From: Candidatus Margulisiibacteriota bacterium
GTDB taxonomy: Bacteria; Margulisbacteria; WOR-1; O2-12-FULL-45-9
Direction: 5' to 3'
Length of the DNA: 12,295 nucleotides
NCBI GenBank assembly: GCA_030018645.1
Contig: JASEHX010000032.1
Span: forward strand, 1 to 12,295
Shown here: positions 7,902-12,295 of the stretch, in pieces
How positions within the stretch are numbered: the stretch's first letter is position 1
Layout: the number at the start of each line of letters is the position of its first letter
Position numbers and translations under genes: made by a program
Notes under the pieces: generated by a model
What the model was told of the DNA's origin: nothing
The model's database searches: none
What the model saw: only the letters and a program-made list of their open reading frames with translations

Positions 7902-7929
7902 GCCCATTATCCAAATATGGATAATGGGC
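7902..7929. promoter_or_regulatory. 28-bp palindrome beside the -35 box
   Basis: GCCCATTATCCA and its exact reverse complement form 12-bp arms around a 4-nt centre, starting 1 bp upstream of the -35 box. CATTATCC occurs a third time at 7929-7936. There is no T-run on the minus side, so an operator fits better than a terminator. Confidence 0.5.
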
Positions 7930-7997
7930 ATTATCCAAAACCATGATCCTTGCTCCTGACTTCCGCAATGCAGCACCCGAATTGGAGATCCGTTCTC

Positions 7998-8060
7998 CTA
8001 ACCGCGTAGGTGCGAGTTTATAGTATAAAGTATCCGATAATCCCCTGCCCGTAGCCGAAA
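7998..8060 (-). pseudogene. RelE/ParE toxin fragment fused behind the PP2C stop
   Basis: Directly after the PP2C stop codon and in the same frame, the sequence reads FRLRAGDYRILYTINSHLRG then TAG. This matches the core of the nearby RelE-type toxin (GFRLRSGDYRILYSVN). The residues just before the stop (PTRDC) also fit the usual run into this motif in RelE proteins. The toxin's N-terminal half and its HRKEVYR-type end are gone. It indicates past recombination joining a toxin gene to the PP2C 3' end. Confidence 0.7.
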
Positions 8061-8972
8061 TTAACAGTCTCGAGTTGGACACGAAGCCCGCAGCGTTAGA
8101 TTGTCATGCTGGTAGAGGATTAAAGTCATGTTGTCGCCGCTCGTGCCGGAAAGGGCGAGCGCTTCGGCCACTAATTTGTTGGCGGCGGCTTCAATATCCA
8201 GGCCTTGCTGGCGGAAGGAGGCCAAACGGTCGGCAAGACTGCCGCCCAGCGGTCCCCATAGTCCGTCCGTGCAGAGCAAGAGCCAATCGCCGGCCGCAAG
8301 CGTATATTGGTATAAGTCAATTTCGACTTTTTTCGCGGACCATTCGGCCAAAGGTAGCGCCCTGGATGTTTCCGGGTCTTCCGGCGGGCGGCCGCCCAAT
8401 AATTGCGTTAAAATATTTTTAGCGCTATGGATCGCAAGGCCTGCGTCCAAAGACCGCAATTCATCGCCGGAAAGGGGAAGACGGACACGGCCAATCTTTG
8501 GATCTTGTTTCAAATAACATTGTGCTGCGGAATGGTCAAGGGTTAATCGTTCGCAGGCGCCGCTTTCAGTTGCGCGGTAAACCCGGCCGTCGCCAATGTG
8601 GGCAATATGCAGGTTATCGCCTTCAATTGCGGCTAAAGTAGCAGTTGTTCCCATCCCGTACAAGGATGCATCTCTTTGCATGGCGGAGAGAAGAGCCTGT
8701 TGGGCGGATTGGAAGGCGGCTTTGAGGGAATCGGCGGTTGGAGTGGGATTTGCCGAACTAATGGTTTCAACTGCCAAATGAGCGGCGGTTTCGCCGGCAG
8801 CGTGGCCTCCCATCCCGTCGGCAATTAATAAACGCCCGGGCCACAGCGCCAATTTGTCTTGGTTGTTAGGCCGGCGCGGGTTAGTTCCTCTTTCGGTTAT
8901 AGCAATCGTTTTTCCAGACCGTGTGCTGAAGCGGTGGAATTGCGGCCCGATACCGGTGATGATGGTTGGCAT
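8061..8972 (-). CDS. PP2C-type Ser/Thr protein phosphatase
   Basis: A 303-residue metal-dependent phosphatase of the bacterial PP2C (PrpC/Stp-like) type, removing phosphate from Ser/Thr in proteins. The motifs are complete: RGTNPRRPNNQDK (Asp39), LLIADGMGGHAAGE (Asp52), MGTTATLAAI, HIGDGRVYR, LLLCTDGLWG and TSGDNMTLIL, which supply the metal-binding Asp residues, so it should be active. The ATG has AGGAGG 10 nt upstream. It has no membrane segment and is probably cytoplasmic. The family usually ends soon after the GDN motif. Here about 13 extra residues (LTLRASCPTRDC) follow, apparently captured from a RelE toxin fragment. No cognate kinase is visible. The surrounding coiled-coil and TPR genes could encode its substrates or be controlled by it. 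Confidence 0.93.
   Translation of the reverse strand: MPTIITGIGPQFHRFSTRSGKTIAITERGTNPRRPNNQDKLALWPGRLLIADGMGGHAAGETAAHLAVETISSANPTPTADSLKAAFQSAQQALLSAMQRDASLYGMGTTATLAAIEGDNLHIAHIGDGRVYRATESGACERLTLDHSAAQCYLKQDPKIGRVRLPLSGDELRSLDAGLAIHSAKNILTQLLGGRPPEDPETSRALPLAEWSAKKVEIDLYQYTLAAGDWLLLCTDGLWGPLGGSLADRLASFRQQGLDIEAAANKLVAEALALSGTSGDNMTLILYQHDNLTLRASCPTRDC
8070..8111. repeat. Direct repeat R, right copy
   Basis: Right-hand copy of the repeat at 6401-6441, overlapping the 3' end of the PP2C gene. The 16-bp core is identical and about 75 percent of the surrounding bases match. Confidence 0.5.
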
Positions 8973-9030
8973 AAATGTCTTTCCTCCTAAAGTATATCAT
9001 CATCTTTTGGTAAAAATTGCAGAATATTTG

Positions 9031-9079
9031 CCGCGCGCCAAGAGAGCGTGAAAAATAGGGGGAAAAGGCCCATGAAGAC
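9031..9079. repeat. Direct repeat X, left flank of the toxin-antitoxin island
   Basis: Matches 11452-11494: 14 identical bases (CCGCGCGCCAAGAG), a 6-nt gap, then about 28 of 30 identical bases ending GGCCCATGAAGAC. It lies between the PP2C ribosome site and the first toxin gene. Confidence 0.8.
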
Positions 9080-9101
9080 GGGAGGGGGCAGGGAGGATGC
9101 G

Positions 9102-9365
9102 TTAACGATAAACTTCTTTGCGATGTTTTATCCTGAAAATGGAGATTTCTTTGGTTTGGGTGTTTACTGAATAGAGGATCCGATAATCCCCCGAACGTAA
9201 TCGAAATCCTTCAATGCCTTGCAGTTTTTCACAGCCGTGTAAAAAGGGGTTTTCTTCCAGCGCCAGCAATTTTGCCAATATTCTCTCTTTTTCCTTAGGG
9301 GGAAGAAGATTTAAGGATTTTTCTGCTTTTTTCTTTAGTCTAACGGTAAATGGGAAGACGGCCGC
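9102..9365 (-). pseudogene. RelE/ParE-type toxin lacking a start codon
   Basis: The frame encodes a full RelE-like toxin of about 85 residues: FPFTVRLKKKAEKSL, a helical stretch, LHGCEKLQGIEGFRLRSGDY, RILYSVN, and the C-terminal RIKHRKEVYR. Such toxins are mRNA interferases or gyrase poisons. No ATG, GTG or TTG exists at the 5' end. The frame runs directly on from the antitoxin gene, separated only by its TAG stop, then GCG GCC GTC TTC. The GTC sits where a start would be expected, so the start was probably lost by mutation. Alternatives are stop-codon readthrough giving an antitoxin-toxin fusion, or a near-cognate start. The coding part looks intact, so the loss may be recent. Confidence 0.75.
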
Positions 9366-9566
9366 CTATTTCCTTTTAAGTTTTTTTAGATAAGAGGCAA
9401 GCGTAAGGCCTTTTTCTTTTTCATTTTTCAGCGCAGTTTTCAGCTCCAAAGAATCTTCCATGTATTCAATATAATTCAACAATTTTTCAAATTCCCTGGT
9501 ATCCATCAGTACGCCAAGTTTAGATCCCTTTTCGTCAACCACAAACTTTTCTTTTAAATCAATCAT
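9366..9566 (-). CDS. Phd/YefM-like antitoxin
   Basis: A small protein beginning MIDLKEKFVVDEKGSKLGVL and containing MDTREFEKLLNYIEYMEDSLELKTAL, the pattern of Phd/YefM-type antitoxins, whose N-terminal part binds operator DNA and whose helical tail binds the toxin. I chose the ATG at 9566 over the in-frame one at 9590. The upstream one falls within the apparent -10 box, and the homologous leader of the next module uses the position equivalent to 9566. GAGG lies about 11 nt before it. It precedes the start-less RelE toxin with no gap. If the toxin is dead, this antitoxin may persist as a free or cross-acting partner. Confidence 0.75.
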   Translation of the reverse strand: MIDLKEKFVVDEKGSKLGVLMDTREFEKLLNYIEYMEDSLELKTALKNEKEKGLTLASYLKKLKRK

Positions 9567-9627
9567 TTTTTTCTTTACCTCTCCCGCCATTTTAGCATTA
9601 TTGCTTCCTTATGCGCAATGGGGGGGT
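9563..9627 (-). repeat. Promoter-leader repeat Y, copy 1
   Basis: About 60 bp nearly identical to 10092-10154, differing by a 1-T indel and a few substitutions. It covers the poly-G start, the promoter-like boxes and the ribosome site before the antitoxin gene. Confidence 0.85.
9589..9618 (-). promoter_or_regulatory. Candidate promoter of the first RelE module
   Basis: TTGCGC (9618-9613), 18-nt spacer and TAAAAT (9594-9589) on the minus strand. Transcription from here would start near 9582, keep GGGAGAGG in the leader and exclude the ATG at 9590. Confidence 0.5.
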
Positions 9628-9629
9628 GT

Positions 9630-9899
9630 TTAGCGATAAACGTCTTTGCGGTGGGCAACTGTTAAGACATAGATAATTAATTTGTTTTTTTCAATTGTAT
9701 AGATGATGCGATAATTTCCAACGCGCAGTTTCATGCGGCCCTTTAGGTCGCCGTGTAGGGGAACGCCGATATGCGGATCGAACTGCAGTTGGTTAAGATG
9801 GTCGGTAATAAGACGAGCAATGGAGGGATTACCTTTGCGGATCTTTGCTAATTCCTTTTTTGCTTGATGGGTAAAGAACAGCTCATAAGCGAAGGGCAC
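9630..9899 (-). CDS. RelE/ParE-type toxin
   Basis: An 89-residue toxin with FFTHQAKKELAKI, then LHGDLKGRMKLRVGNYRIIYTIEKNKLIIYVLTVAHRKDVYR. This is the RelE/ParE fold pattern with the conserved GNYRIIY strand and the C-terminal HRKDVYR, where RelE enzymes carry catalytic basic and Tyr residues. It probably cleaves mRNA on the ribosome, though ParE-like gyrase inhibition cannot be excluded. The start is GTG at 9899 with GGAGG 9 nt upstream. It overlaps the antitoxin gene by 17 bp, the usual coupled arrangement. It is diverged from the toxin at 9102-9365 but shares the same core. Confidence 0.88.
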   Translation of the reverse strand: MPFAYELFFTHQAKKELAKIRKGNPSIARLITDHLNQLQFDPHIGVPLHGDLKGRMKLRVGNYRIIYTIEKNKLIIYVLTVAHRKDVYR

Positions 9900-10095
9900 G
9901 TTTTACGTCCTCCCAGCGGCAAAGCCGGCCGGCAGCGAGATCTTTTTCCGCTTTTTTCAGTTCTTTGGCTTTGATTAGTTCCGCGTCTTCCAGTAAATCG
10001 AGATAATTTTTTATAAGCCATGAATAATCTTTGTAGTCAATCAAAACTTTCGCGTGTGACAATTTATCTATTAGTGCCGCTTGTTTTTTGGTCAT
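9883..10095 (-). CDS. Antitoxin of the second RelE module
   Basis: A 70-residue acidic/basic helical protein, MTKKQAALIDKLSHAKVLID, with KNYLDLLEDAELIKAKELKKAEKDL and a C-terminal GRLCRWEDVKRAL. The C-terminal pattern is common in antitoxins that pair with RelE/ParE toxins. The identification rests mostly on position: it overlaps the toxin gene by 17 bp and shares its leader with the other antitoxin gene. The ATG at 10095 follows an A-run and a GAGAGG ribosome site about 11 nt away. It ends with TGA. It should neutralise the toxin and repress its own promoter. Confidence 0.75.
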   Translation of the reverse strand: MTKKQAALIDKLSHAKVLIDYKDYSWLIKNYLDLLEDAELIKAKELKKAEKDLAAGRLCRWEDVKRALRL

Positions 10096-10154
10096 TTTTT
10101 CTTCACCTCTCCCGCCATTTTAGCATTATTGCTTCTTTATGCGCAATGGGGGGT
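10092..10154 (-). repeat. Promoter-leader repeat Y, copy 2
   Basis: Near-identical copy of 9563-9627. A single-T difference changes the frame of an upstream ATG: here it gives the 8-codon MAGEVKKK ending in a TGA that overlaps the antitoxin ATG, whereas in copy 1 it is in frame with the antitoxin. Confidence 0.85.
10117..10146 (-). promoter_or_regulatory. Candidate promoter of the second RelE module
   Basis: TTGCGC (10146-10141), 18-nt spacer and TAAAAT (10122-10117) on the minus strand, the same boxes and spacing as in repeat copy 1. Confidence 0.5.
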
Positions 10155-10237
10155 GGGGGATGACAAAGCTGTTTGCGGTAGGGTGAGGGTCAAGTAGTGG
10201 ATATGGGAGTGAGGGGAGGGAGTGAGTGCGATCGCGA

Positions 10238-10268
10238 TTGGATTACATTGTTTGTATTATGGTAAAAT
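10238..10268 (+). promoter_or_regulatory. Possible promoter of the nuclease/DUF2283 module
   Basis: TAAAAT (10263-10268) lies 9 nt before the ATG at 10278, with TTGGAT (10238-10243) at a long 19-nt spacing. The -35 is weak. Initiation here would leave almost no leader. The 10155-10237 stretch is G-rich and otherwise holds nothing I recognise. Confidence 0.35.
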
Positions 10269-10277
10269 AACCAACAA

Positions 10278-10589
10278 ATGGATATAGTGTATTCTAAAAA
10301 TGAAGTTCCGATCAGATTAACAGAAGAAAGGTGGGAGCATATTACCAAAAACCATGATTACATGTCGCCTTATTATTTTGAAATAATGGAAACGATTGCC
10401 GACCCGGAATTAATCATTGCCGGAAGGGTTGGTGAATTAATTGCGTTGAAAGCGCAAAAGAAAAGCGAAAAGCGGCTGGTTGTGATATGTCGGGAGATAA
10501 GCAAAAACAATGGATTTGTTATTACTGCCTTTCTAACCAAGAAAATTCAACGGATGAAAAGGAGGAAAATACTATGGCAAAAATCTTAA
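10278..10589 (+). CDS. BECR-fold nuclease-like toxin paired with DUF2283
   Basis: A 103-residue basic protein: VPIRLTEERWEHITKNHDYM, then YFEIMETIADPELIIAGRVGELIAL, KRLVVICREI and NGFVITAFLTKKIQRMKRR. This order (E-R-W-x-H-I-x-x-H, dPe-iI-GR-GE, then two strands with FVITAFLT) matches small proteins of the phage Barnase/EndoU/ColicinE5-D/RelE-like nuclease group that are often encoded just before DUF2283 proteins. The conserved His residues near the N-terminus are candidate catalytic residues. It overlaps the next gene by 16 bp, a toxin-antitoxin-like arrangement. No Shine-Dalgarno is present and the -10 lies close by, so the mRNA may be nearly leaderless. The toxin role is inferred from family context. 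Confidence 0.75.
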   Translation: MDIVYSKNEVPIRLTEERWEHITKNHDYMSPYYFEIMETIADPELIIAGRVGELIALKAQKKSEKRLVVICREISKNNGFVITAFLTKKIQRMKRRKILWQKS

Positions 10590-10822
10590 ACAAGGAGCTT
10601 TCAAAGGAAGTATCAAAGATTATCCCCTTGGTGCTTGATTTTAAACAAAAACAATTGGTCTTTGATTACGACAACGAGGCCGATGTTCTGTATATTAGTT
10701 TTACGCACCCGCAGCAGGCGACCGACAGCGAGCTCCTCCCCAACGACATGATAATTAATTATCGAAAAAAAGAAATTGTCGGGGTAACTATTCTTAACGC
10801 GAAAGAAAAATACGCGAAATAG
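10574..10822 (+). CDS. DUF2283 protein, probable antitoxin
   Basis: An 82-residue protein with the DUF2283 signature: FDYDNEADVLYISF, then a TDSELLPNDMIINY strand and EIVGVTILNAKEKYAK. The ATG at 10574 has GGAGG 8 nt upstream, which decides the start; the frame is open further upstream inside the nuclease gene, but without a ribosome site. The N-terminal 35 residues (LNKELSKEVSKIIPLVLDFK) are an extension in front of the usual DUF2283 core and may contact the partner. Proteins of this family commonly sit next to small toxins such as BECR- or DUF4258-like proteins and are presumed antitoxins. Confidence 0.85.
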   Translation: MAKILNKELSKEVSKIIPLVLDFKQKQLVFDYDNEADVLYISFTHPQQATDSELLPNDMIINYRKKEIVGVTILNAKEKYAK

Positions 10823-10831
10823 CCGCGCGCT

Positions 10832-10867
10832 TTGGCATTTTTATTTCCTTATGCGCAATAGGGGGGG
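10832..10867 (-). repeat. Promoter-leader repeat Y, degenerate copy 3
   Basis: The minus strand reads CTATTGCGCATAAGGAAATA then AAAATGCC, matching the 5' half of copies 1 and 2. The -10 box has decayed and no gene follows it. The rest of 10868-10934 holds nothing I can identify. Confidence 0.6.
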
Positions 10868-10934
10868 AAGGGGTTGACAGCGGGCTATTTTATTGCGGAA
10901 TAAAGGCCTGCCCCCGCGCAAGCTTATCCGTAAT

Positions 10935-10964
10935 TTGACTTTGTTCTGAAAAATTTGATAAAAT
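10935..10964 (+). promoter_or_regulatory. Promoter of the DUF4160/DUF2442 module, leaderless geometry
   Basis: TTGACT (10935-10940), 18-nt spacer and TAAAAT (10959-10964), each 5/6 consensus. Six nt then lead to the ATG at 10971, the same distance as for the second AAA gene. Confidence 0.6.
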
Positions 10965-10970
10965 CCTGTT

Positions 10971-11211
10971 ATGCCGACGTTGTTTATTATCGATGGCTAT
11001 CGTTTTTTCTTTTACAGCAACGAAGGGACAGAGCCAAAACATGTCCACATTGAAAAAGCCGAAAAGTATGCCAAGTTTTGGCTGAGTCCGGCAATGCCGG
11101 CTGCCAAATTATGGCTTTAATAGTTCAGAATTAAAAAAGATCGAAGAAATTATTGAGAAAAGGAAAACCGAAATTGAGGTAAAATGGAATGAATACTTTA
11201 GTATTGGCTGA
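10971..11211 (+). pseudogene. DUF4160 gene broken by a +1 frameshift
   Basis: The first frame gives MPTLFIIDGYRFFFYSNEGT, then EPKHVHIEKAEKYAKFWLSP, the typical DUF4160 N-terminus with its H-V-H motif, and stops at 11118. The +1 frame continues NYGFNSSELKKIEEIIEKRK and EIEVKWNEYFSIG to a TGA at 11211, the typical C-terminus. Joining the two halves gives a normal-length protein of about 80 residues. The break lies within about 15 nt of a 13-nt palindrome, CCGGCAATGCCGG (11088-11100). DUF4160 and DUF2442 proteins form a common toxin-antitoxin-like pair. Loss by slippage is the simplest reading; programmed frameshifting or a sequencing error are alternatives. Confidence 0.85.
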
Positions 11212-11434
11212 ACCCAAAGCTTCAAGCGTAAAAATAACAGAAGAAGATATAATTGTAAGTTTAATAGATGGGCGAGAAATAAAGGTGCCGTTGGTTTGGT
11301 TTCCTAAGTTATTCCATGCCGATACAGCACAGAAGAACAATTACCGTTTAATCGGAAACGGAGTAGGGCTCCACTGGCCGGAGATTGACGAAGACCTGTC
11401 TGTTGCTGGATTTCTTGGGGTTCGCGCTCGGTAG
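11189..11434 (+). CDS. DUF2442 protein, partner of DUF4160
   Basis: An 81-residue protein with all the hallmarks of DUF2442: VKITEEDIIVSLIDGREIKV, then PLVWFPKLFHA, NNYRLIGNGVGLHWPEIDED and LSVAGFLG. GAGGT lies 8 nt before the ATG, and the gene overlaps the end of the DUF4160 gene by 23 bp, so the two were translated as a pair. The family is presumed to act with DUF4160, one as toxin and one as antitoxin; which is which is not settled. Here DUF2442 is intact while its partner is frameshifted. Confidence 0.9.
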   Translation: MNTLVLAEPKASSVKITEEDIIVSLIDGREIKVPLVWFPKLFHADTAQKNNYRLIGNGVGLHWPEIDEDLSVAGFLGVRAR

Positions 11435-11449
11435 CCCCCCCAGCGGGCT
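11433..11449 (+). terminator. Weak hairpin after the DUF2442 gene
   Basis: AGCCC and GGGCT pair across a 7-nt loop at the stop codon, between convergent genes. No T-run follows, so a standard intrinsic terminator is doubtful. Confidence 0.2.
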
Positions 11450-11451
11450 GC

Positions 11452-11494
11452 CCGCGCGCCAAGAGAAAAATAAGGGGAGAAGGCCCATGAAGAC
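11452..11494. repeat. Direct repeat X, right flank of the toxin-antitoxin island
   Basis: Right copy of the repeat at 9031-9079, in the same orientation, lacking a 6-nt stretch. It lies 24 bp past the 3' end of the coiled-coil gene. Confidence 0.8.
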
Positions 11495-11518
11495 CCGCCG
11501 GCTGAACCTCGGGTTGCT

Positions 11519-12295
11519 TTATACTAAATCTTTTGCTCCCCTTAATGCTGCCCGTGCTCTATTCGCAGCGCCAAAAAGAGCGGTACGCGCCAATTCCAGT
11601 TCAGGTTTGATTAATCTCATCCGTTCGGCAAGTTGCCTTTCTTCTGCTTGTTTAGCGGTCAATGCTTCGGTGGTTTTTGTAACTTGATTGTCGAGAGTTT
11701 GTAACTGGAGATCCAATTCTTGAATCGCGGCAGATAATCTTTCAATTTCTATTACCAATTCCCCAATTCTGGCAGTGTCATCCATATATTCTGTCGTTGG
11801 GTTTTCTAGTTGGGTTTTCGCTTCAGCAATTTGCCGGTCAATATTCGCCAGTTGTGATTGGCGGGCTTTTTCAAGACCCGCGGTTCGTAAACTTTCTAAT
11901 TTTTGTGTAATTGCAGAGATCCTGGTTGCTTGGGTCTTTGCGTTCAAAATACTTAAAATGCGCGTTTTTTCGGTGACTTCAGCTTGCTGGAATTTATCAT
12001 AGGCCGGCTGGAGATCTGCTGGAATTTCTTCTGCCAACGTTGTTCGTTGTTCATGCAAAGAACGCAGATTTTCCTCAATTGCATCATCAACCGCTTTATT
12101 TTTTCTTTCCAGCTCCGTTTGGGCATCAATGGCAGTATTTATTGCGGCCACTTTTGATTCACGGGTTGCTGCTTTTTGGTGCTGGTTAGCAGAAGCGGCG
12201 GCGAATGCGGTTCCCATCTCTGCGATTTCAGCGCGAACCTGTCTTAATTGAACAGTCAATTCTTTGAATTCTGCGGCTAAGGTTGCGGTGTGTTC
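11519..12295 (-). CDS. Partial coiled-coil protein, N-terminus beyond the window
   Basis: The frame is open from the right edge to a TAA at 11519, giving at least 258 residues. The only start-like codon near the edge is a TTG at 12259 without a ribosome site, and the frame continues past it (ATLAAEFKELTVQ), so the true start is outside. The sequence is nearly all heptad-rich: AELTAKQAEE-like Gln/Glu/Ala/Leu helices, DRQIAEAKTQLENPTTEY, then IGELVIEIERLSAAIQELDL. It ends in a basic tail, ANRARAALRGAKDLV. No signal, membrane or catalytic motif is visible. It heads the minus-strand train; without the toxin-antitoxin island its stop would lie about 0.1 kb from the PP2C start. A structural role is inference. 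Confidence 0.82.
   Translation of the reverse strand, partial: EHTATLAAEFKELTVQLRQVRAEIAEMGTAFAAASANQHQKAATRESKVAAINTAIDAQTELERKNKAVDDAIEENLRSLHEQRTTLAEEIPADLQPAYDKFQQAEVTEKTRILSILNAKTQATRISAITQKLESLRTAGLEKARQSQLANIDRQIAEAKTQLENPTTEYMDDTARIGELVIEIERLSAAIQELDLQLQTLDNQVTKTTEALTAKQAEERQLAERMRLIKPELELARTALFGAANRARAALRGAKDLV

Noticed and set aside
7897..8082. Minus-strand 61-codon frame MSNSRLLISATGRGLSD overlapping the PP2C end
   Set aside because: It has no ribosome site, runs through the RelE fragment in a different frame and ends inside the promoter palindrome, so it is a chance frame over gene debris.
8070..8111. Integron attC site: GCGTTAGAT and GCGTTGGGC resemble the GTTRRRY box
   Set aside because: The partner inverted half needed to fold an attC hairpin is not found within 150 nt on either side, and no integrase is present.
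8991..8996. TATACT as a -10 box for the PP2C gene
   Set aside because: No acceptable -35 lies at 16-19 nt, and transcription from it would begin inside the ribosome site.
10092..10118. Eight-codon leader peptide MAGEVKKK before the second antitoxin
   Set aside because: Its ATG overlaps the apparent -10 box, so it would not be in the transcript. It has no ribosome site of its own.
10141..10225. G-quadruplex in the G-rich spacer
   Set aside because: There are several G runs, but I could not find four well-spaced runs that make a convincing motif.

Overview
The window is a bacterial chromosomal segment of intermediate GC, probably from an uncultured or poorly characterised lineage. Six of the large genes have no family name I can give beyond fold type (coiled coil, TPR, Ig-like, tandem repeat). 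I see no rRNA, tRNA, CRISPR array, transposase or replication gene, so I cannot name the taxon. TAA, TAG and TGA all end apparent genes, which gives no hint of a changed genetic code.

Layout. A minus-strand gene train runs from the right edge to the left edge: a coiled-coil protein (partial, 11519-12295), a PP2C-type Ser/Thr phosphatase (8061-8972), a second coiled-coil protein (4876-6261), a TPR plus coiled-coil protein (3942-4853), a third coiled-coil protein (2769-3926), a likely lipoprotein with a C-terminal Ig-like domain (519-1421), and a protein with near-identical 111-residue repeats that runs off the left edge (<1-485). Strong AGGAGG-type ribosome sites, short gaps and one stop/ribosome-site overlap suggest that much of this is co-expressed. 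The likely theme is a phosphatase-regulated set of structural or envelope-linked proteins. That is inference; no kinase is in the window.

The train is interrupted by self-contained units. (a) Two AAA ATPases of the AAA_14/DUF4143 type (1521-2681 and 6465-7865), each with its own sigma70-like promoter and an inverted repeat touching or overlapping it. (b) A 2.4-kb toxin-antitoxin island (about 9080-11450) holding two RelE/ParE-type modules on the minus strand, then a BECR-like nuclease/DUF2283 pair and a frameshifted DUF4160 with DUF2442 on the plus strand. The island is flanked by 43-49 bp direct repeats, one upstream of the PP2C gene and one just past the 3' end of the coiled-coil gene, as if it had been inserted between two genes of the train.

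The region carries many marks of gene turnover: a RelE toxin whose start codon is missing, a RelE fragment in frame behind the PP2C stop codon, a PP2C C-terminal fragment 1.7 kb downstream of the intact PP2C gene, a thrice-copied promoter-like leader in the toxin-antitoxin island, and a frameshift at a small palindrome in the DUF4160 gene. Several of the autonomous units have a -10 box so close to the ATG that their mRNAs should be leaderless, while the genes of the train mostly use strong Shine-Dalgarno sites.
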